Origin: Candidula unifasciata
Taxonomy: Eukaryota > Mollusca > Gastropoda > Stylommatophora > Geomitridae
Assembly: GCA_905116865.2 (NCBI GenBank)
Contig: CAJHNH020008460.1
Coordinates: 304,024-368,023, forward strand
DNA: 64,000 nt
Reading direction: 5' to 3'
Shown here: positions 1 to 40,240 of the stretch, one piece after another
How the letters are laid out: each line of letters starts with the position of its first letter
How positions within the stretch are numbered: position 1 is the stretch's first letter
Made by a program: the position numbers and the translations under genes
Notes under the pieces: generated by a model
Databases searched by the model: none
What the model was told of the DNA's origin: nothing
Seen by the model: only the letters and a program-made list of their open reading frames with translations

Positions 1-1100
1 AGCAGGCTAGTAACCCCTTTATAAACGATTGCCCGGAACCCAAGGGCTAGACAGAGGATAGAGACAGAGGATAGACACAGAGAAGGGACAAGACACAGAC
101 GGAGGTAGACTGAGGCAGAAGAAAGAGACGGGCAGAGAAAAGACAAGGACAGACGAGGGACAGGCTAGGGACGGAGTGAGGAGGACAAGAGACAAGCACC
201 GGCCAGTTAAGCAGGGAAGAGAGCATAGATAAGTAGATAGACATTAGATAACAAACCTTTTAGCCCAACCTGCACTAGGAGCCCGGTGGCAGTTAGAGAC
301 AATAGAACCAGTTAACAAAGTAAATAAAGAAGAAGAACACAACGCGATTCTACGAGTACTTAGCCACAGAGATAATTGCCACAGAGATAATTCAGCATTA
401 TACAGAATATGATTTGATGTATTTTGTGACATTTGTGGGAGTATCATAATAAAGAACCAATAGACAAGAATAAATGTTTCCAGACACTTCACTATACAAG
501 TAGAGTCACGTGAGAAGCATGCAGCGAGCAAGACATCATCATCACCACCACTAACGACACGACCATCTTTCTCCTCGTCTATAAACATCACCAGCCACCC
601 TTGTGACAAATAAGAAGGAACCTGGGTTGACGTAACAGAGACGACTGTGTCACAGAAAGACAACAAGAGAGACATGGAGGTGGGTAATATCTGCAGCAAT
701 GAACCTCAAGGGCTCGGAATGCTTAAGAAGAAGAAAAATAATATGTTTAAACTAACATTTTTCTTCAACATCAATTTTTCAAAACCCAAACAAAAACATA
801 AAAAATAACAACAACAAAATATCAAACACGAAATATAACGTTTACTTCTCAGCATCTTGAGAGCTGAAAAAAAAAAACATCTTTAAATAAACTTGTATAG
901 AACATCACAGAGTACTTTTATTAAAGTGTGTTCTGAGAAAAGATTATCTAGGTTTTGTACTAATATATCAAAATATATTTCTTTTTTAAAAAAAAAGGTT
1001 AAATTAGGTGTCCCCTTTTGGTTATTACTCTATAAATTAAAACTGAATCATATAACCTCATTCGATACTTCTTTCACAATTAATGAAGTTAAATATGATA
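1..1100. other. Unassigned left edge; purine-rich tract at 50-240
   Basis: No gene recognised. Positions 50-240 are strongly purine-rich on the + strand (degenerate AGACA/GAGGA words), which keeps minus-strand frames open. A 151-codon minus-strand frame (244-699) has no recognisable domain and is probably chance or transposon debris. From 720 to 1100 the sequence is AT-rich. The next CEP290 exon after the one at 1801 was looked for here and not found, so it lies left of the window. Confidence 0.3.
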
Positions 1101-1108
1101 AACAGAAA

Positions 1109-1700
1109 ATCATCATCATCATTATATAGCAGGTCCTTTGCAGAACAGTGTTCTCACCACAGCCCACCTGAAAGAAACTGTCTCTTGTCAGCTCTCCCAC
1201 CTAGTGTACTTTTCTACTTAAGGAGTCTCTTGTCCTGTCCCCCATCTTCATGCTGGTCAGTCCCTGTCCCTCTCTAGGTTTACAACTGTTGTGAAAGATG
1301 GAAGTTTGAAAGGGCCGAATGTAAGACAGGCCTGCGAGCCTAATTTGTAACCCTTTGAAAATAAAGTTCGTTCGTTCGTTCGTTCGTTCTCATCTGGTAC
1401 CATGCCCTCCACTAATATACTTTCTTATCCACCACAGCATTTGGTATGGCCAAAATATTTCAGTTTCGGGGAAAGATGCTGTTTACTAGCTAATCTTTCT
1501 TGATGTTCAGATCTTTTAGGGTGTGAGTTTTTCTTTTGTTCTTGGTCCACCGTATTCTGAAAATGTTTCTTTAGTATTTCAGCTCAAAGGTAATTTTTGG
1601 TGGTTCTCGTTATGCTTTTTGCATACATATATATTGAATAGGTAGGGTGATAGCATGAACTCTTGCTTCCCTCCCTTTTGCACCTTGAATCAGTTTGATG
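1109..1700 (-). mobile_element. LINE 3'-end fragment (family A), split by a nested insertion
   Basis: Read on the minus strand this gives the C-terminal tail of a non-LTR reverse transcriptase (a K-Y-F-G-H type motif near 1450 and the ELKI/WTK region near 1540-1590), ending in the family word GCAAAGGACCTGCT followed by a (CATCAT)n/(ATGATG)n tail. Other copies lie at 8040, 12590, 27870, 50835, 57238, 57735, 58500 and 62580. It is 5'-truncated, full of stops, and interrupted at 1279-1389. Confidence 0.65.
1279..1389 (+). mobile_element. Short retroposon 3' end with (GTTC)n tail nested in LINE A
   Basis: About 110 bp running from TTTACAACTG to AATAAA followed by five to six GTTC repeats. It interrupts a LINE-A copy whose flanks rejoin across it (GGGACTGACC on one side, GGTACCATGCC on the other, read in LINE orientation). 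The A-rich signal plus tetranucleotide tail is typical of a retroposed 3' end. The parent family is not identified. Confidence 0.55.
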
Positions 1701-1800
1701 TTTCTCTGGCTGCTCTGCTGGCTGCTTGATGTTCATGATATAAAACTTCAATTAATTGCTTTAAATGTGCTGGGGAAAAAAAAAATAGATACGACCCAAC

Positions 1801-30591
<28,791 letters not shown>

Positions 30592-30729
30592 CTGCTCGGA
30601 AAACAATTCAGAGAAAAGAATGTCCATTAACAACAAACTGTGCAACAAAGTATCTAATTATACTAAATTTAAAATAAGTTAACTGCCCCCTAGCAGAAGT
30701 CTCAAATTTAATTTATGATTATGCACTAG

Positions 30730-31300
30730 TTAATTAGTTAGTTAGTTTGTCGACAGATTATCATCATCGCACATCGAACCAATCAGTCCATAAGTGCTCA
30801 GATCCCCTCTTCAGTATCTCCCTCAGCTTGTAGTGGCTTATGACACCAGTTCTGTGTTGGTTTACTATTCTTCTTTGGGCCCCTGTGTAGCGCTTGTCTG
30901 GCTCCACCCCTTTAAATGTTATGTTCGTGAAGTCTCATCAGTGTTGCAGATTCACAATCATTACTTGATTTATTTAATCGAGCCGCCTCTCTGAGGGCAT
31001 TCAGTATATCGTCTATTTCCCACGTGAGCATCACTTGCAAGTCTGTCAGCTCGTTCATTGCCCTTTACACCAGAAAGCCCTGGAGCAAATATGAAGCTGA
31101 TTTTTGTCAGCCTAGATCTATTCAGGGACTCCACACATGGTCTTCGTGTGCAACCCTTCTGAACATTCTTGAAAAAATTCACTGAGTCGCTGAGAAAACA
31201 TGCCCTAGTGAAAGTCTGTGTTTCTAGTCAGGCTATTGCTTTAGCTGCTGCCATGTCCTATACAGTCAAACATCAAGGTGAAGGCACCACAGTCTTGTTT
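30730..31300 (-). mobile_element. LINE RNase H fragment (family B), second copy
   Basis: Minus frame 30970-31182 reads FIFAPGLSGVKGNERADRLA (His of GHAG replaced by Leu) after RSRLTKIS. The 3' end (30745-30900) matches 22440-22600: AGTCCATAAGTGCTCAGATC, CCTTCAGTATC-like words and ACACCAGTTCTGTGTTGGTT. It starts with (TTAG)n at 30735 and is decayed. Confidence 0.75.
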
Positions 31301-31433
31301 GACAGTTCTCTCTCTGACCTGAGCCGTAAATGCCCACAAGCTCCTGACATTTCAAATGACAGACCTGTCTGTGCAGAGATCACATCAGCCTATGATCAGC
31401 TAAAGCTAAAAGTAAAGGTTTTAGCAAAACAGC

Positions 31434-33208
31434 CACTAGTACCTTGACTTAAGAACTTTTCTATATAAAACTGTTTTCATATTCCATTTTGACCGCTGTA
31501 TACGAACATAGATTTGAGATACGAGCTGTGATGCACTGTGTATGTATGTGTGTATGTTGTTACATCACATTTATCTGGAATACGAATCAACAAGTGGTGT
31601 GTGCGATGCTAGCTGCAGGTACGTATTTATGTCTTGTGTGTATTTTAGTATTTTTATATAACCAAATAATACAGTTAGTTTATAAACACACAGTTGGTGC
31701 TACGGACAAACAATTCAAAGTATTATTTAGATACTGCATATTATTTCCAGAGTGAGGCCAAAGAAAACTAAGCACAAAGAGAAAAACAAAATCCCAATGG
31801 AAATTAAGAGACTGGAAAAATATGAGAAAGGAGTAATGGAAACTGATTAGTGCCAACAGTATAACTTGTTAAAGTACAGTTTTTAAGAAAGCAGATTTTT
31901 AGATGGAACGAGGTGTGGCTAAAGGAGAATCTATCACGTCGTATTGAAGAAAAAAGTTATGGAAGAAATATAAACTGTACTGTTCGTCTGGATTAATAAC
32001 AGTCAACTGAAAGCAGATAGTGTATCTCAAAATATGATCTGTTTAAAAGCTCAAGCTATTTACAGATCTATCGCAATATTACCATCCACTACAAGTAGCT
32101 AAGACAATGGTGAAGAGTTTAAAACTAGCAAAGAATGATTTGAGAAAATCAAGAACAGAACCGGTATCCATAGTGTTGCTAAACATGGTGAAAGTGTAAA
32201 TGCTGACCCAAAAAAAAAAAAAAAAAACTGGTGAAAATTTTGAGAAGCAATTTCAGAAACTGGTGGAGTCAGAGGGTTATAGACTAGAACAAGTTTTCAG
32301 ATCTGAAGAAACAGGGCTTTTCTGTAAGAGAATGCCTTAGAGAATGTTCACCAATGAGGAGAATATGACACTGCCAGGGAACAAGCCAATGAAAAGACAA
32401 GACTAACTGTGCCCTTTTGTTCTAATGCCAGCAGTGATCTAAAGATAAAACCATTATTGGTTTATCATCATTATGAAAATCCGAAAGTCTGTAAACAACA
32501 GAAAGACAGCGGATGCAAATGCAGCTTTATGTGGGAAAGTAGCAAACCTTGGGTAACCTGGCAATTATTCTGTGAGGGGATGACAGAGGGCTATTCTCCG
32601 AATAACGGGCACAAAATATGGCGGCAAATGGCGTCCAAAAACAGGGCCTCAGTCACGGGTCAATTGCGCACTTCCGGCTACCTAATTTGGGGTTTTCCGG
32701 CAACTACTGCCTCCGCCGAGAGTATCCACCACCCTGCATGTACTGGGGCTAAATGAAATGTCTAGGACTCATGAGCAAAGCTGCAGGAGATGCGGAAGCT
32801 GCTGCTCATGAGTCCCAGCCATCTAGTTTATCCCCAATCCACGCCGCGTGAACGATGTGGGGGATACTCTCGGCGGTGGTGGCAGTCGCCGGAAAACCAC
32901 AAATTAAGTGGCCGGAAGTGCGCAATTAACATGTGACTGAGGCTCTGTTAGGGTGTTTTTGCAGCCGCCATCTTTTGTGCCCGTTATTCGGAGGATAGCC
33001 TGACAGAGGTCTTTGTTTCCACAGTAAAAGGGTGTGAAGCTGCCAACAAGAAAAAAAAGTCTGCCATTTTTTACAATGAACAATGCACCAGTGGATAATT
33101 TTTATTTTAAATTTTTTTATTTTAATATGATAGCGGGTGTGTAATGGAACACTAGCTTTGGATACATGAACCAGGAACGAATTCAGTTGGTATGTCGAGA
33201 TACCACTG
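31434..33208 (+). mobile_element. Tigger/pogo-like DNA transposon relic, split by a MITE
   Basis: The + strand reads Tigger transposase pieces: FQKLVESEGYRLEQVFRSEE then TGLFCKRMP (31.2-32.3 kb region), SNASSDLKIKPLLVYHHYEN-PK, KPWVTWQLFCEGMTE, and after a 412-bp MITE VFVSTVKGCEAANKK...IFYNEQC. Candidate termini CACTAGTACCTTGACTTAAG (31434) and its inverted partner GGTATGTCGAGATACCACTG (to 33208) with TA after the right end. Stops, frameshifts and an internal poly-A run show it is dead. Confidence 0.8.
32589..33000. mobile_element. Fold-back MITE, copy 1, with 8-bp TSD
   Basis: Long inverted repeat: the left arm GGCTATTCTCCGAATAACGG/GCACAAAATATGGCGGC pairs with the right arm ending GCCGCCATCTTTTGTGCCCG/TTATTCGGAGGATAGCC; pairing continues through CGCACTTCCGGC...CCGGAAGTGCG and CTCGGCGG, about 150 bp per arm. 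TGACAGAG flanks both sides (32581-32588, 33001-33008). Removing element and one TSD restores the Tigger reading frame (M-T-E-V-F-V). Superfamily not identified. Confidence 0.9.
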
Positions 33209-33209
33209 T

Positions 33210-34190
33210 ATTTCATTTGGCAGCAACGATCACATTGTGCAATACTGTGGAAACATCGTTTTTTCACAAATGAAAATGTGTAGTGTAATCCAGAGTCAAA
33301 TAAACAATTTACTTAATCTCCTTAATATTAGTAAAAATTATTACGTGCCTGCATTTATGTGAAGTCAAACAAAAAAGCACAAATTCATAGAAAACATGTT
33401 TAGACATGGCGCGCGAATGAATTTAAATAATTGGTAGTTGATACTTTCAAGTGAGACTGACTGCAGATACTGAGCTCTTCAACTCGTTTTAATTTCTGCT
33501 ATAGTTTATAGTCTAAATAACAGTTACTGTTCAAAATATATGCATTAGGCCTAGTATTAATAGTCTTTTAACAAATCGCCTGTCGGCGGCCATTATTGTC
33601 AAGGCAAACAATTTTTCGTGTTTTGGACGACATCGATATTCTCAAAATTCACACTTGAAACGATTCTAGTTTTATATTGATAGGAAAGTATCGATATCAA
33701 TTCAGCAATAGAGAGTTTCAACAAAAATGCCACTGTGTTCTTATAACTCATGGAACAGAAGATTACAAATGAAGCCTGGTTATTACTTAGTTAGAAGATA
33801 AACATAGTGTGGTGAACATAGCTCTGGGGAACAGAGTGGACTCTAGGATTAGTGGACACCTCTGAATACCTTTTGTTATTAGTCAGGTGTCATTACCACA
33901 GACCATACCTTAGGATACTCTCTAACCCTCATCATGTGCCCTGCCAGGTGGCGTAGGCACTCGTGTCTCTCTACAGATCTGGTTCCTCAGTATTTTGAGT
34001 CCATGCTACTAACGATATTCACTCATACATACAGTGCCCGATTTATGTATAAGCTAAAAAAAAGTTTCAGCTTAGGGCCTCACAATCTGCAAGGACTTGG
34101 ACAAAATTCATTTTTTAAACAAGAGCAGTTTTCTTTTAATATTTGTTAAATGCAATTTTCATTTTATGTGTATATTTTAGATTTTTTAGA
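33210..34190. other. Intergenic, no gene recognised; possible upstream region of CEP290
   Basis: AT-rich. Near 33570-33720 there is a less repetitive patch with GGCGGCCATTATTG and two TATCGATA-like words. It could be a promoter, but nothing ties it to CEP290. A tract at 33935 resembles 27236. Confidence 0.25.
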
Positions 34191-34194
34191 GGAT

Positions 34195-34400
34195 TATATA
34201 TTATAATTGTCGGCTCTGTGGCTCTGATGCGAACGCTCCGTAATGCCGGGATGCTGGGTTCGATCACAGCTGCGGGCCATGCGCCTTGCGTTGGTTTCGA
34301 CAGTGGTATCAAGAAAGCCGACGAAAGAAATGGCAAACTACTGGACGTAAATTGCTTAGAAAAACCACAAAACAGCCAAAGCTGTTGGGATTGGTTTAGC
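34195..34400 (+). repeat. Candidate tRNA-derived SINE (family 2)
   Basis: The head CGGCTCTGTGGCTCTGATGC has an A-box-like TGGCTCTGATGCG, and GCTGGGTTCGATCACAGC gives a B box at about the right spacing (near 34255). The body has TGGTATCAAGAAAGCCGACG, AAAGAAATGGCAAACTACTG. Only one copy in the window, so the SINE call rests on the promoter boxes. Confidence 0.5.
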
Positions 34401-34829
34401 AAACACAAACTTTATTATTTCTTTAATAAAAATTCAACGACAGTTTATTTCCATTATATTTAAAAGCGTATGAATTTTAAAATTTTCTAAGATTAGCGAT
34501 TAGCTGGTATTATTTGAAACGGTAGGAACCTCAAGGCTGTATGTATCTTCGGGCCTGAACAAGACCTAAATCCGGTCCTGCTCCTCTGCCAGAGCTTCAC
34601 ACTGTCAAGCATAGGTTCTCTCGCCTCTACATCTTCCAGTATTAGTTATTTTTCCAGCATCATGGTGGTCTCAAATGCCTCAGAATTAACACTAGTACAC
34701 TAGCAACGGAAAAAAAGGTTACATAGGATTAAGATTGATGCAGGGTCGCCGACAAGGATTAAGAGTGGGGCAGGGGCGCCGACACAAATAAAATATGCGA
34801 CAGAGAGGGTGCTCAGCATTTTTTTTTTT

Positions 34830-36175
34830 TTTTCCATCGAACACCGGCTGTGAATTCCAGTGGAAGGTCCCGGTTAATCGTCCGCTTGGACTTTTGGCCT
34901 TCACCTGGACCTGATTTTTGCGTGTACAACCGTTTTTAATTTCCCTGCCTCTTGGGCAGCTGTACGCCGACTTCGAAGGAAGACGTCAGGCCTATTTCTA
35001 GGGTGACTGTGGCCATTGTTTTGTGTGGGTCGAGACTGCCTGATTTGTGTGGTGTCCGCCTTGTCTCCTTCGCCGCAGGTATTGCCCCCGGAGCACCCCT
35101 TTGGGGCAACCCCCTGTGGAACTGTTGGCCCTCAAGGGAAGGCAGGGGCAGATCATGGCCATTCCCCGCCATCCAAGGAGGCTTCCATGCATGCAGAGCC
35201 GGCACATGGCGCTCTGGTTCTGGGCTCACCCAAGGAATCGTCACGTCCTGCACATGCCTGCTTAACCTCACAACCGTATCAGGCCTCCCGCTGCGCCCTC
35301 TGGAAGTCAGCGGGGAGCAGCCCGTTGGTTTTGGACTTTTGTGACCACACAGATAGGTACATTAGCCCGGCAGAATTTCACATCCTGAATCAGGCATATC
35401 GTTATCAGTTTTGTCCTGACACTCGGGCGAGTGGGGTCTTTGGGTATGGACATTCGGCCTTTTGCATTTCAGTGCAAATTTTGATGGTCAGATTTTGATC
35501 CGTATGATCTAGTTTTGTCGGACATTTAGGCTTAGCCATCCGATGGATGGTTGCTGTTGTGGTGTACCCCAGCGCGGTGACGACGACACTGAGGGTTAAC
35601 CGAGGATGTACGTGACTGGCCAGCCTATGGATGGTTGCTGTTGTGGTGCACCTCAGCTCGGTGACGACGACACTGAGGGCCAACCGAGGATGCACAAGGA
35701 TGGCCAGCCCATGTATGGTTTCTGTTGTGTTGCATCTCAGCGCGGTGACGACGACACTGAGAATTAACCGAGGATGAGCATTGAGCAATGTTCTCTTTAC
35801 TCAGCAGTCTTTTAACCAAGGGTTGTGATTTTAGCTGTACTTTTGTCGAACCTACTCATGTTCCTAATGAGTTTTGAAACATTTTTCACCCAAGCTTTTA
35901 TTGGGGGGGCGGGCTGTTGAGAGCTAAACAAGGACACATCACCTCTGGGGGCCGCCAAACTCCGAGATCCCCTGACAGCTCTGTTAATGCTCATTTGAGA
36001 CATTATCCGTGGCGCACGACGAGGACGTGCTGTAGGGGTCTTGCGTGAGGTTCCGTACAACCAGGATAGTAAAGGACTGGCGCCCGAGTGACGTACGGAG
36101 TATCTCCTTATACACATCATGTTGGACTTAACTTCCCCTCACGCCTGTGACATAAATCACCGCGCCACGGTGCTC
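34830..36175 (+). repeat. Long copy of unnamed repeat family E with internal triplication
   Basis: Second long copy (see 24150-25640), GC-richer and less mutated. Blocks: CACCGGCTGTGAATTCCAGT, CTCTTGGGCAGCTGTACGCC, GACTGCCTGATTTGTGTGGT, GGCAGGGGCAGATCATGGCC, GACCACACAGATAGGTACAT, GAGATCCCCTGACAGCTCTG, CATTTGAGACATTATCCGTG. Overlapping frames of 100-160 codons occur on both strands but none has a recognisable domain. Confidence 0.65.
35543..35794. repeat. 84-bp tandem repeat, three units, in family E
   Basis: Units beginning GGATGGTTGCTGTTGTGGTG recur every 84 bp (35545, 35629, 35713) and contain CGCGGTGACGACGACACTGA. The equivalent place in the 24-kb copy (24890-24960) holds a single unit, so the array expanded in this copy. 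Confidence 0.85.
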
Positions 36176-36240
36176 AGCATTAATGTATCTATATCAAGTA
36201 ACGCAGATTACATGGACCGTTTGCAAAAAAAAAGTGGCGG

Positions 36241-36432
36241 AAAAGGGTGGGGGGGGGGGGGGGAGACTCCAACACAATGTTAGTTGTCAAAGTTTTATCT
36301 AGAGAGTCCACAGTGAGTTTCATTTTGTTAAAGAAGGTTAGAAGGGCGCCAGCCTACACAGATATAAACACTTACCCCTGGTTAGCACAGCTTAGGTTAA
36401 AACATCTCAAAAAAAAAAAAAAAAAAAAACGT
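36241..36432. repeat. Poly-G and poly-A runs
   Basis: A G run at about 36249-36263 and an A run at about 36411-36430 flank otherwise unassigned sequence. Confidence 0.8.
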
Positions 36433-36714
36433 GCCCTTCAAAGTCCGGCCAGACAAAGTCATTATTTCTGTACAAGTATACAATTCATGTTTTTCAGCTC
36501 TTTCGATCCAAAGATACGCATCATGCATTAATTGGTAACTACTTAGCGATCAAAGTTGCTTGTCTATATCATGAAAGAACACTTGACATATTTACAATAA
36601 ATACCACACTGGATCCTCCTTGTATCTCTCCTCTTTTGTGTAGAATGGATTCGTCCACCTGATGGTATCCACTGTTTGCCATAATTTACTGAGAAGTATT
36701 CATAGAGCCAAGTT

Positions 36715-37035
36715 GAGTTGAGTCAAGAATTGACATAACACTTGGGGCATTGTCTTACGTGCTCCGTCCTCATCTTCAGCAGCTAGCGCAGAGTTCAAAT
36801 ACTTATGGTACAGGTCATAATCTGTGTATATGTTCGTCTTGCCTTACCTCTGAGTGAAGTGAGCCGGCCAGACCCTATGGTTACACCAATTCTCTCCGGG
36901 CCATAATAATCTTGTTTCTCTACTAATTCAGTTACTTGCTCCCAAAAGGCCTTTGCCACGTCTGCCTTGTCATGTATCATTTCACCACCCAGTGGTGCAG
37001 ATCCAGCTAATCTGTCTGTCTGTTCATTACCCTAT
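36715..37035 (-). mobile_element. RNase H LINE 3' fragment (family B')
   Basis: The minus strand reads the RNase H end (NEQTDRLAGSA) near 37000-37030, then MIHDKADVAKAFWEQVTELV and SLRGKARRTYTQI. The 3' end has the tail GTTGAGTTGAGTCAAGAATT on the + strand. Contains stops. Confidence 0.75.
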
Positions 37036-37046
37036 ACGCCAGCATC

Positions 37047-37770
37047 TTGAACGAGCTAGAGAAAGATGAAGTGGAACTAAAAGATGGTCCAACAAAGAAT
37101 CATCTAGAAAAACAAGCTAAGTTGGCTGTGTATATCAAATGTGATAACCACTCGCGCAGCTTTATAGGTGTACATGCAGCTAAGCAGGAGTCAATGATGG
37201 TGACATCAAACCCTCTAGGCTTTTACAAAACGTTGGAGAAACCTTGAAAATGTAATTCACATGGTTATAAAGTCAGAGTTTGACACTAGGTGGGGTGCAA
37301 GGACAGATGCTGTAAACCCTGTCAACAAGTACTTTGAAAACATATTGCACGTCCTGTCAACAAGTACTTTGAAAACAGATTGCACGTCCTGTCAACAAGT
37401 ACTTTGAAAACATATTGCACGTCCTGTCAACAAGTATTTTGAAAACAGATTGCATGTCCTGTCAACAAGTATTTTGAAAACAGATTGCACGTCCTGTCAA
37501 CAAGTACTTTGAAAACATATTGAACGTCCTGTCAACAAGTATTTTGAAAACAGATTGCATGTCCTGTCAACAAGTACTTTGAAAACAGATTGCATGTCCT
37601 GTCAACAAGTACTTTGAAAACAGATTGCATGTCCTGTCAACAAGTACTTTGAAAACAGATTGCATGTCCTGTCAACAAGTATTTTGAAAACAGATTGCAT
37701 GTCCTCCTGGACATAGTAGACAATACATATGAGACCTGTGAAACAAACAAGTTGAGGTAATACAGCTGTA
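37047..37770 (+). pseudogene. hAT transposase fragment (ZMYM1-like) interrupted by a minisatellite
   Basis: The frame at 37047-37247 includes RSFIGVHAAKQESMMVTSNP, LGFYKTLE; downstream (frameshifted) KSEFDTRWGARTDAVNPVNK, then the 35-bp array, then LLDIVDNTYETCETNKLR. 'TRW.AR.DA' followed by 'NK/LNG' is typical of hAT transposases related to ZMYM1-like genes. Frameshifts and the array make it non-functional. Confidence 0.55.
37316..37706. repeat. 35-bp minisatellite within transposase-derived sequence
   Basis: About 11 units of GTCCTGTCAACAAGTACTTT/GAAAACAGATTGCAT, period 35, differing only at a few sites (ACAGAT/ACATAT, GCAC/GCAT, ACTTT/ATTTT). Because 35 is not a multiple of three, the frame rotates with each unit. 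Confidence 0.95.
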
Positions 37771-37914
37771 TAATCGCATGCTGAGTTTTGATTTTCTGAC
37801 CTCGCTAGTATTTTGGCACAAGATACAGTTTGGTATTATTTAAATTATTTATAGCTAGACTGTATCTGGAGTTTGAACGGGGTATGTGGTGATGATGCAG
37901 AAAAGTGATAGATC

Positions 37915-38460
37915 TTCTTCTTTTTCTTCTTCTCTTCCATCTTGTACCTCAGCGAAGTGAATAGGAAGAAGGGGGGGGGGGAGAGGGGAGATACGTAACA
38001 ATCGTAGATGAGCTCTGTCAAGAGCACTAATAAGACTGATGTTCATTTCTGTAAGGCTGTTCTTATTGCCATCACTCTATCTTTTCCGAGGTCTTCCACT
38101 CGCTCTATACCCGTTGTAACGTTTTAGTGTGGCTCGCTGTGGCAGATAGTATCAGGGCATTCTTGTCAGGTGTCTAAACCACTACATTTGCTGTTCTTTG
38201 ATAACTTGTAAGACTGGCTTTATTCCTAGCATTTGTTTGATTTCGTGATTTCCTATTCTGTCTTTCCTTGAAACTCCTGCAGCTCTTCTGAGGCATTTCA
38301 TCTCTGTTGTAACAATTTTACGTTCATTATAGTATGTAAGTGTACGTTTGGCACTGATAGCATAGTTATAGCAAAAATAAAAAAAATTTCTGATAAAATT
38401 GACATTAGTACTCCGGGGTATCTGTTTGTGTGTCAACAGGGGAGATAGTTGCCACATTAC
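37915..38460 (-). mobile_element. LINE RT C-terminal fragment (family C')
   Basis: Minus strand: TYYNERKIVTTEMKCLRRAA, GVSRKDRIGNHEIKQMLGIK then a frameshift into FRHLTRMP and PQRATLKRYNGYRASGRPRK, ending in (GAAGAAGAA). Same family as 4895-5165. Confidence 0.7.
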
Positions 38461-38939
38461 TTGATTAGCTTTGGCACATATCGAGTTAATTTCTCAGGCC
38501 AGTTTTCTAATGAATGTGAATATTGCTCCCAAATACTTAAATTCATCTGTTAGATATAGATCATTGGGTGGAAATTATTGTCTTGTTCATTGTGGATAAG
38601 TAATAATAGATGTTAGCCCGGGTACTGTGTATTAGTTTTGTGAATATTTAGGGGGTAACAAGTATGCACTTGTCCCACCTAATGTATGGGAAAAGCTTGC
38701 GCGCAACTCACAGCCACTGCGTATCAAGCCACCTGTGCCTATATGTAGTGCTACCTTTTGTCACAGACACGGCTGTGGCGATTAGCGAATCTCAATAGCT
38801 AACAAAATCGACCACAGATACATGAAGGGGTAAAATACCAGGCTATGGCTGGGGTAACCATACTCATTGTTGCGTGGATATGTCCCAATCCCTACCAAGG
38901 TCACACCCAGGGAACCCACCCTGGATAATCTAAGAACAC

Positions 38940-40240
38940 ATTCCACATTCGGATGGCCTTCAGGCTTTGCGATTCCTTCTAGAGCAGAGAGTCGGCCCGG
39001 CCGAAGCCACTGACCCTTTGATACGTCTGGCTGAGTTAGTGTTAACGCTAAACTCTTTTGAGTTTAATAGCCAATATTTTATCCAGATCAGCGACGTCGC
39101 TATGAGTACTAAGATGGGACCTAGCTATGCCGGCCTCTTCATGGGCCACCTCGAGCCCAGATACGTCTTGCATATACCGACAGGCTCCCCGAGCTCTACA
39201 GGAGGTATATCGATGATTGCTTCGGTGTCACCGAGATACCCCTACCTGAACTGCAGTTTTTCTCCAACTTCCATCCCAGCATCCGATGCACTTCCAGCAT
39301 TTCACCTTCGTCGGTGCATTTTGTTGATCTCACTCACCGTAAACTCTACAGGCCTTGGCACCTAGGTGTACTATAAGCCTACTGATTCCCACGCTTCTTT
39401 CTCCTCTACACGTCCTCCCATCCCTCTTCTTGTAAAGACTCCATTCCTTCTTGCCAACTTCTACGCCTCCGCAAACTATGCCAGAAGAACGACGTCTTTG
39501 ACAAGGCCCTAGAAATGCTGGATTTCTTCCGTCTTCGAGGGTGTCCTAAACATGTCTTACCTGCAGCCTTTCACCGATCACGGTCTTTCCATCGTGCTGA
39601 GACTCGTTTCCAAGCCTAAACGTCATCACAACAGACCTATTCTCATCATTACCTACCACCCTCAAACCATCCATGCCAACAATATTTTCCTCAATCATCT
39701 CTCGATTCTTAGGACTGACCTTGCCACCTGCACGATTTTCGCTTAACCTCCTCTAGTGGCCTAAAGTCATGACTGCAACATCAAGGACATTCTAATCAAG
39801 AGACGGTTACGGCCGGCGTCTGAGTCCCACTTCGACACGGTCTCTTACCACAGACCTATATGCAGGGCCTGACCATATGTGGTCCAGGACAAGTCTAGAA
39901 TTCTCGAATGCCACCTTCCACGTACGTGAGGCATTCTATTGCACTAGCCGCAATGTTATTTAGGCAGTCAACTGCAAGAGATGTATCATGAAATTCATTG
40001 GTGAAACGGCTGACAGGTTCAGACATCATCTTTTGGATGAGCAAAACATTGCCTTGAAACCAATACCGTTTCACTTCAATTCTCGAGATCACCAATGTGT
40101 CCTCGACATGGTGATAATAGCCAATAAATCTAGCCACTCCAGCGACAGAGCTCACAAGTTTCTTGAAAATCACTTTATTTACACTTTGGGAACTTTAACA
40201 GCCAATGGACTAAACAGCCAACACAGTTTCATCTAAAATT
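38940..40240 (+). pseudogene. Penelope-like element: RT and GIY-YIG endonuclease remnants
   Basis: Penelope-like retroelements join a reverse transcriptase to a GIY-YIG endonuclease. RT: FEFNSQYFIQISDVAMSTKM/GPSYAGLFMGHLE (39050-39160), the 'F...Y.Q..G.AMGT..GPSYA.LF.G..E' motif with Gly changed to Asp, then RR.IDDCFGV (the Y-x-D-D place) in another frame. Next come SILRTDLATCTIF and IKDILIKRRLRP. Endonuclease: 39988-40236 reads MKFIGETADRFRHHLLDEQN...HFNSRDHQ and later ENHFIYTLGTLTANGLN, the GETxRxLxxRxxxH region and C-terminus. Multiple frameshifts; inactive. Confidence 0.8.

Noticed and set aside
244..699. 151-codon minus-strand frame as a secreted or membrane protein
   Set aside because: No domain, no splice context, and it partly overlaps compositionally biased purine-rich DNA.
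33590..33620. X-box at the CEP290 promoter (GTCAAGGCAAAC near 33598)
   Set aside because: One half-site has an extra base and the other does not fit the consensus; no first exon ties the region to CEP290.
34936..35498. Overlapping 100-160-codon frames in the repeat at 34830
   Set aside because: Open on both strands without domain matches; the paralogous copy at 24150 does not preserve any of the frames.
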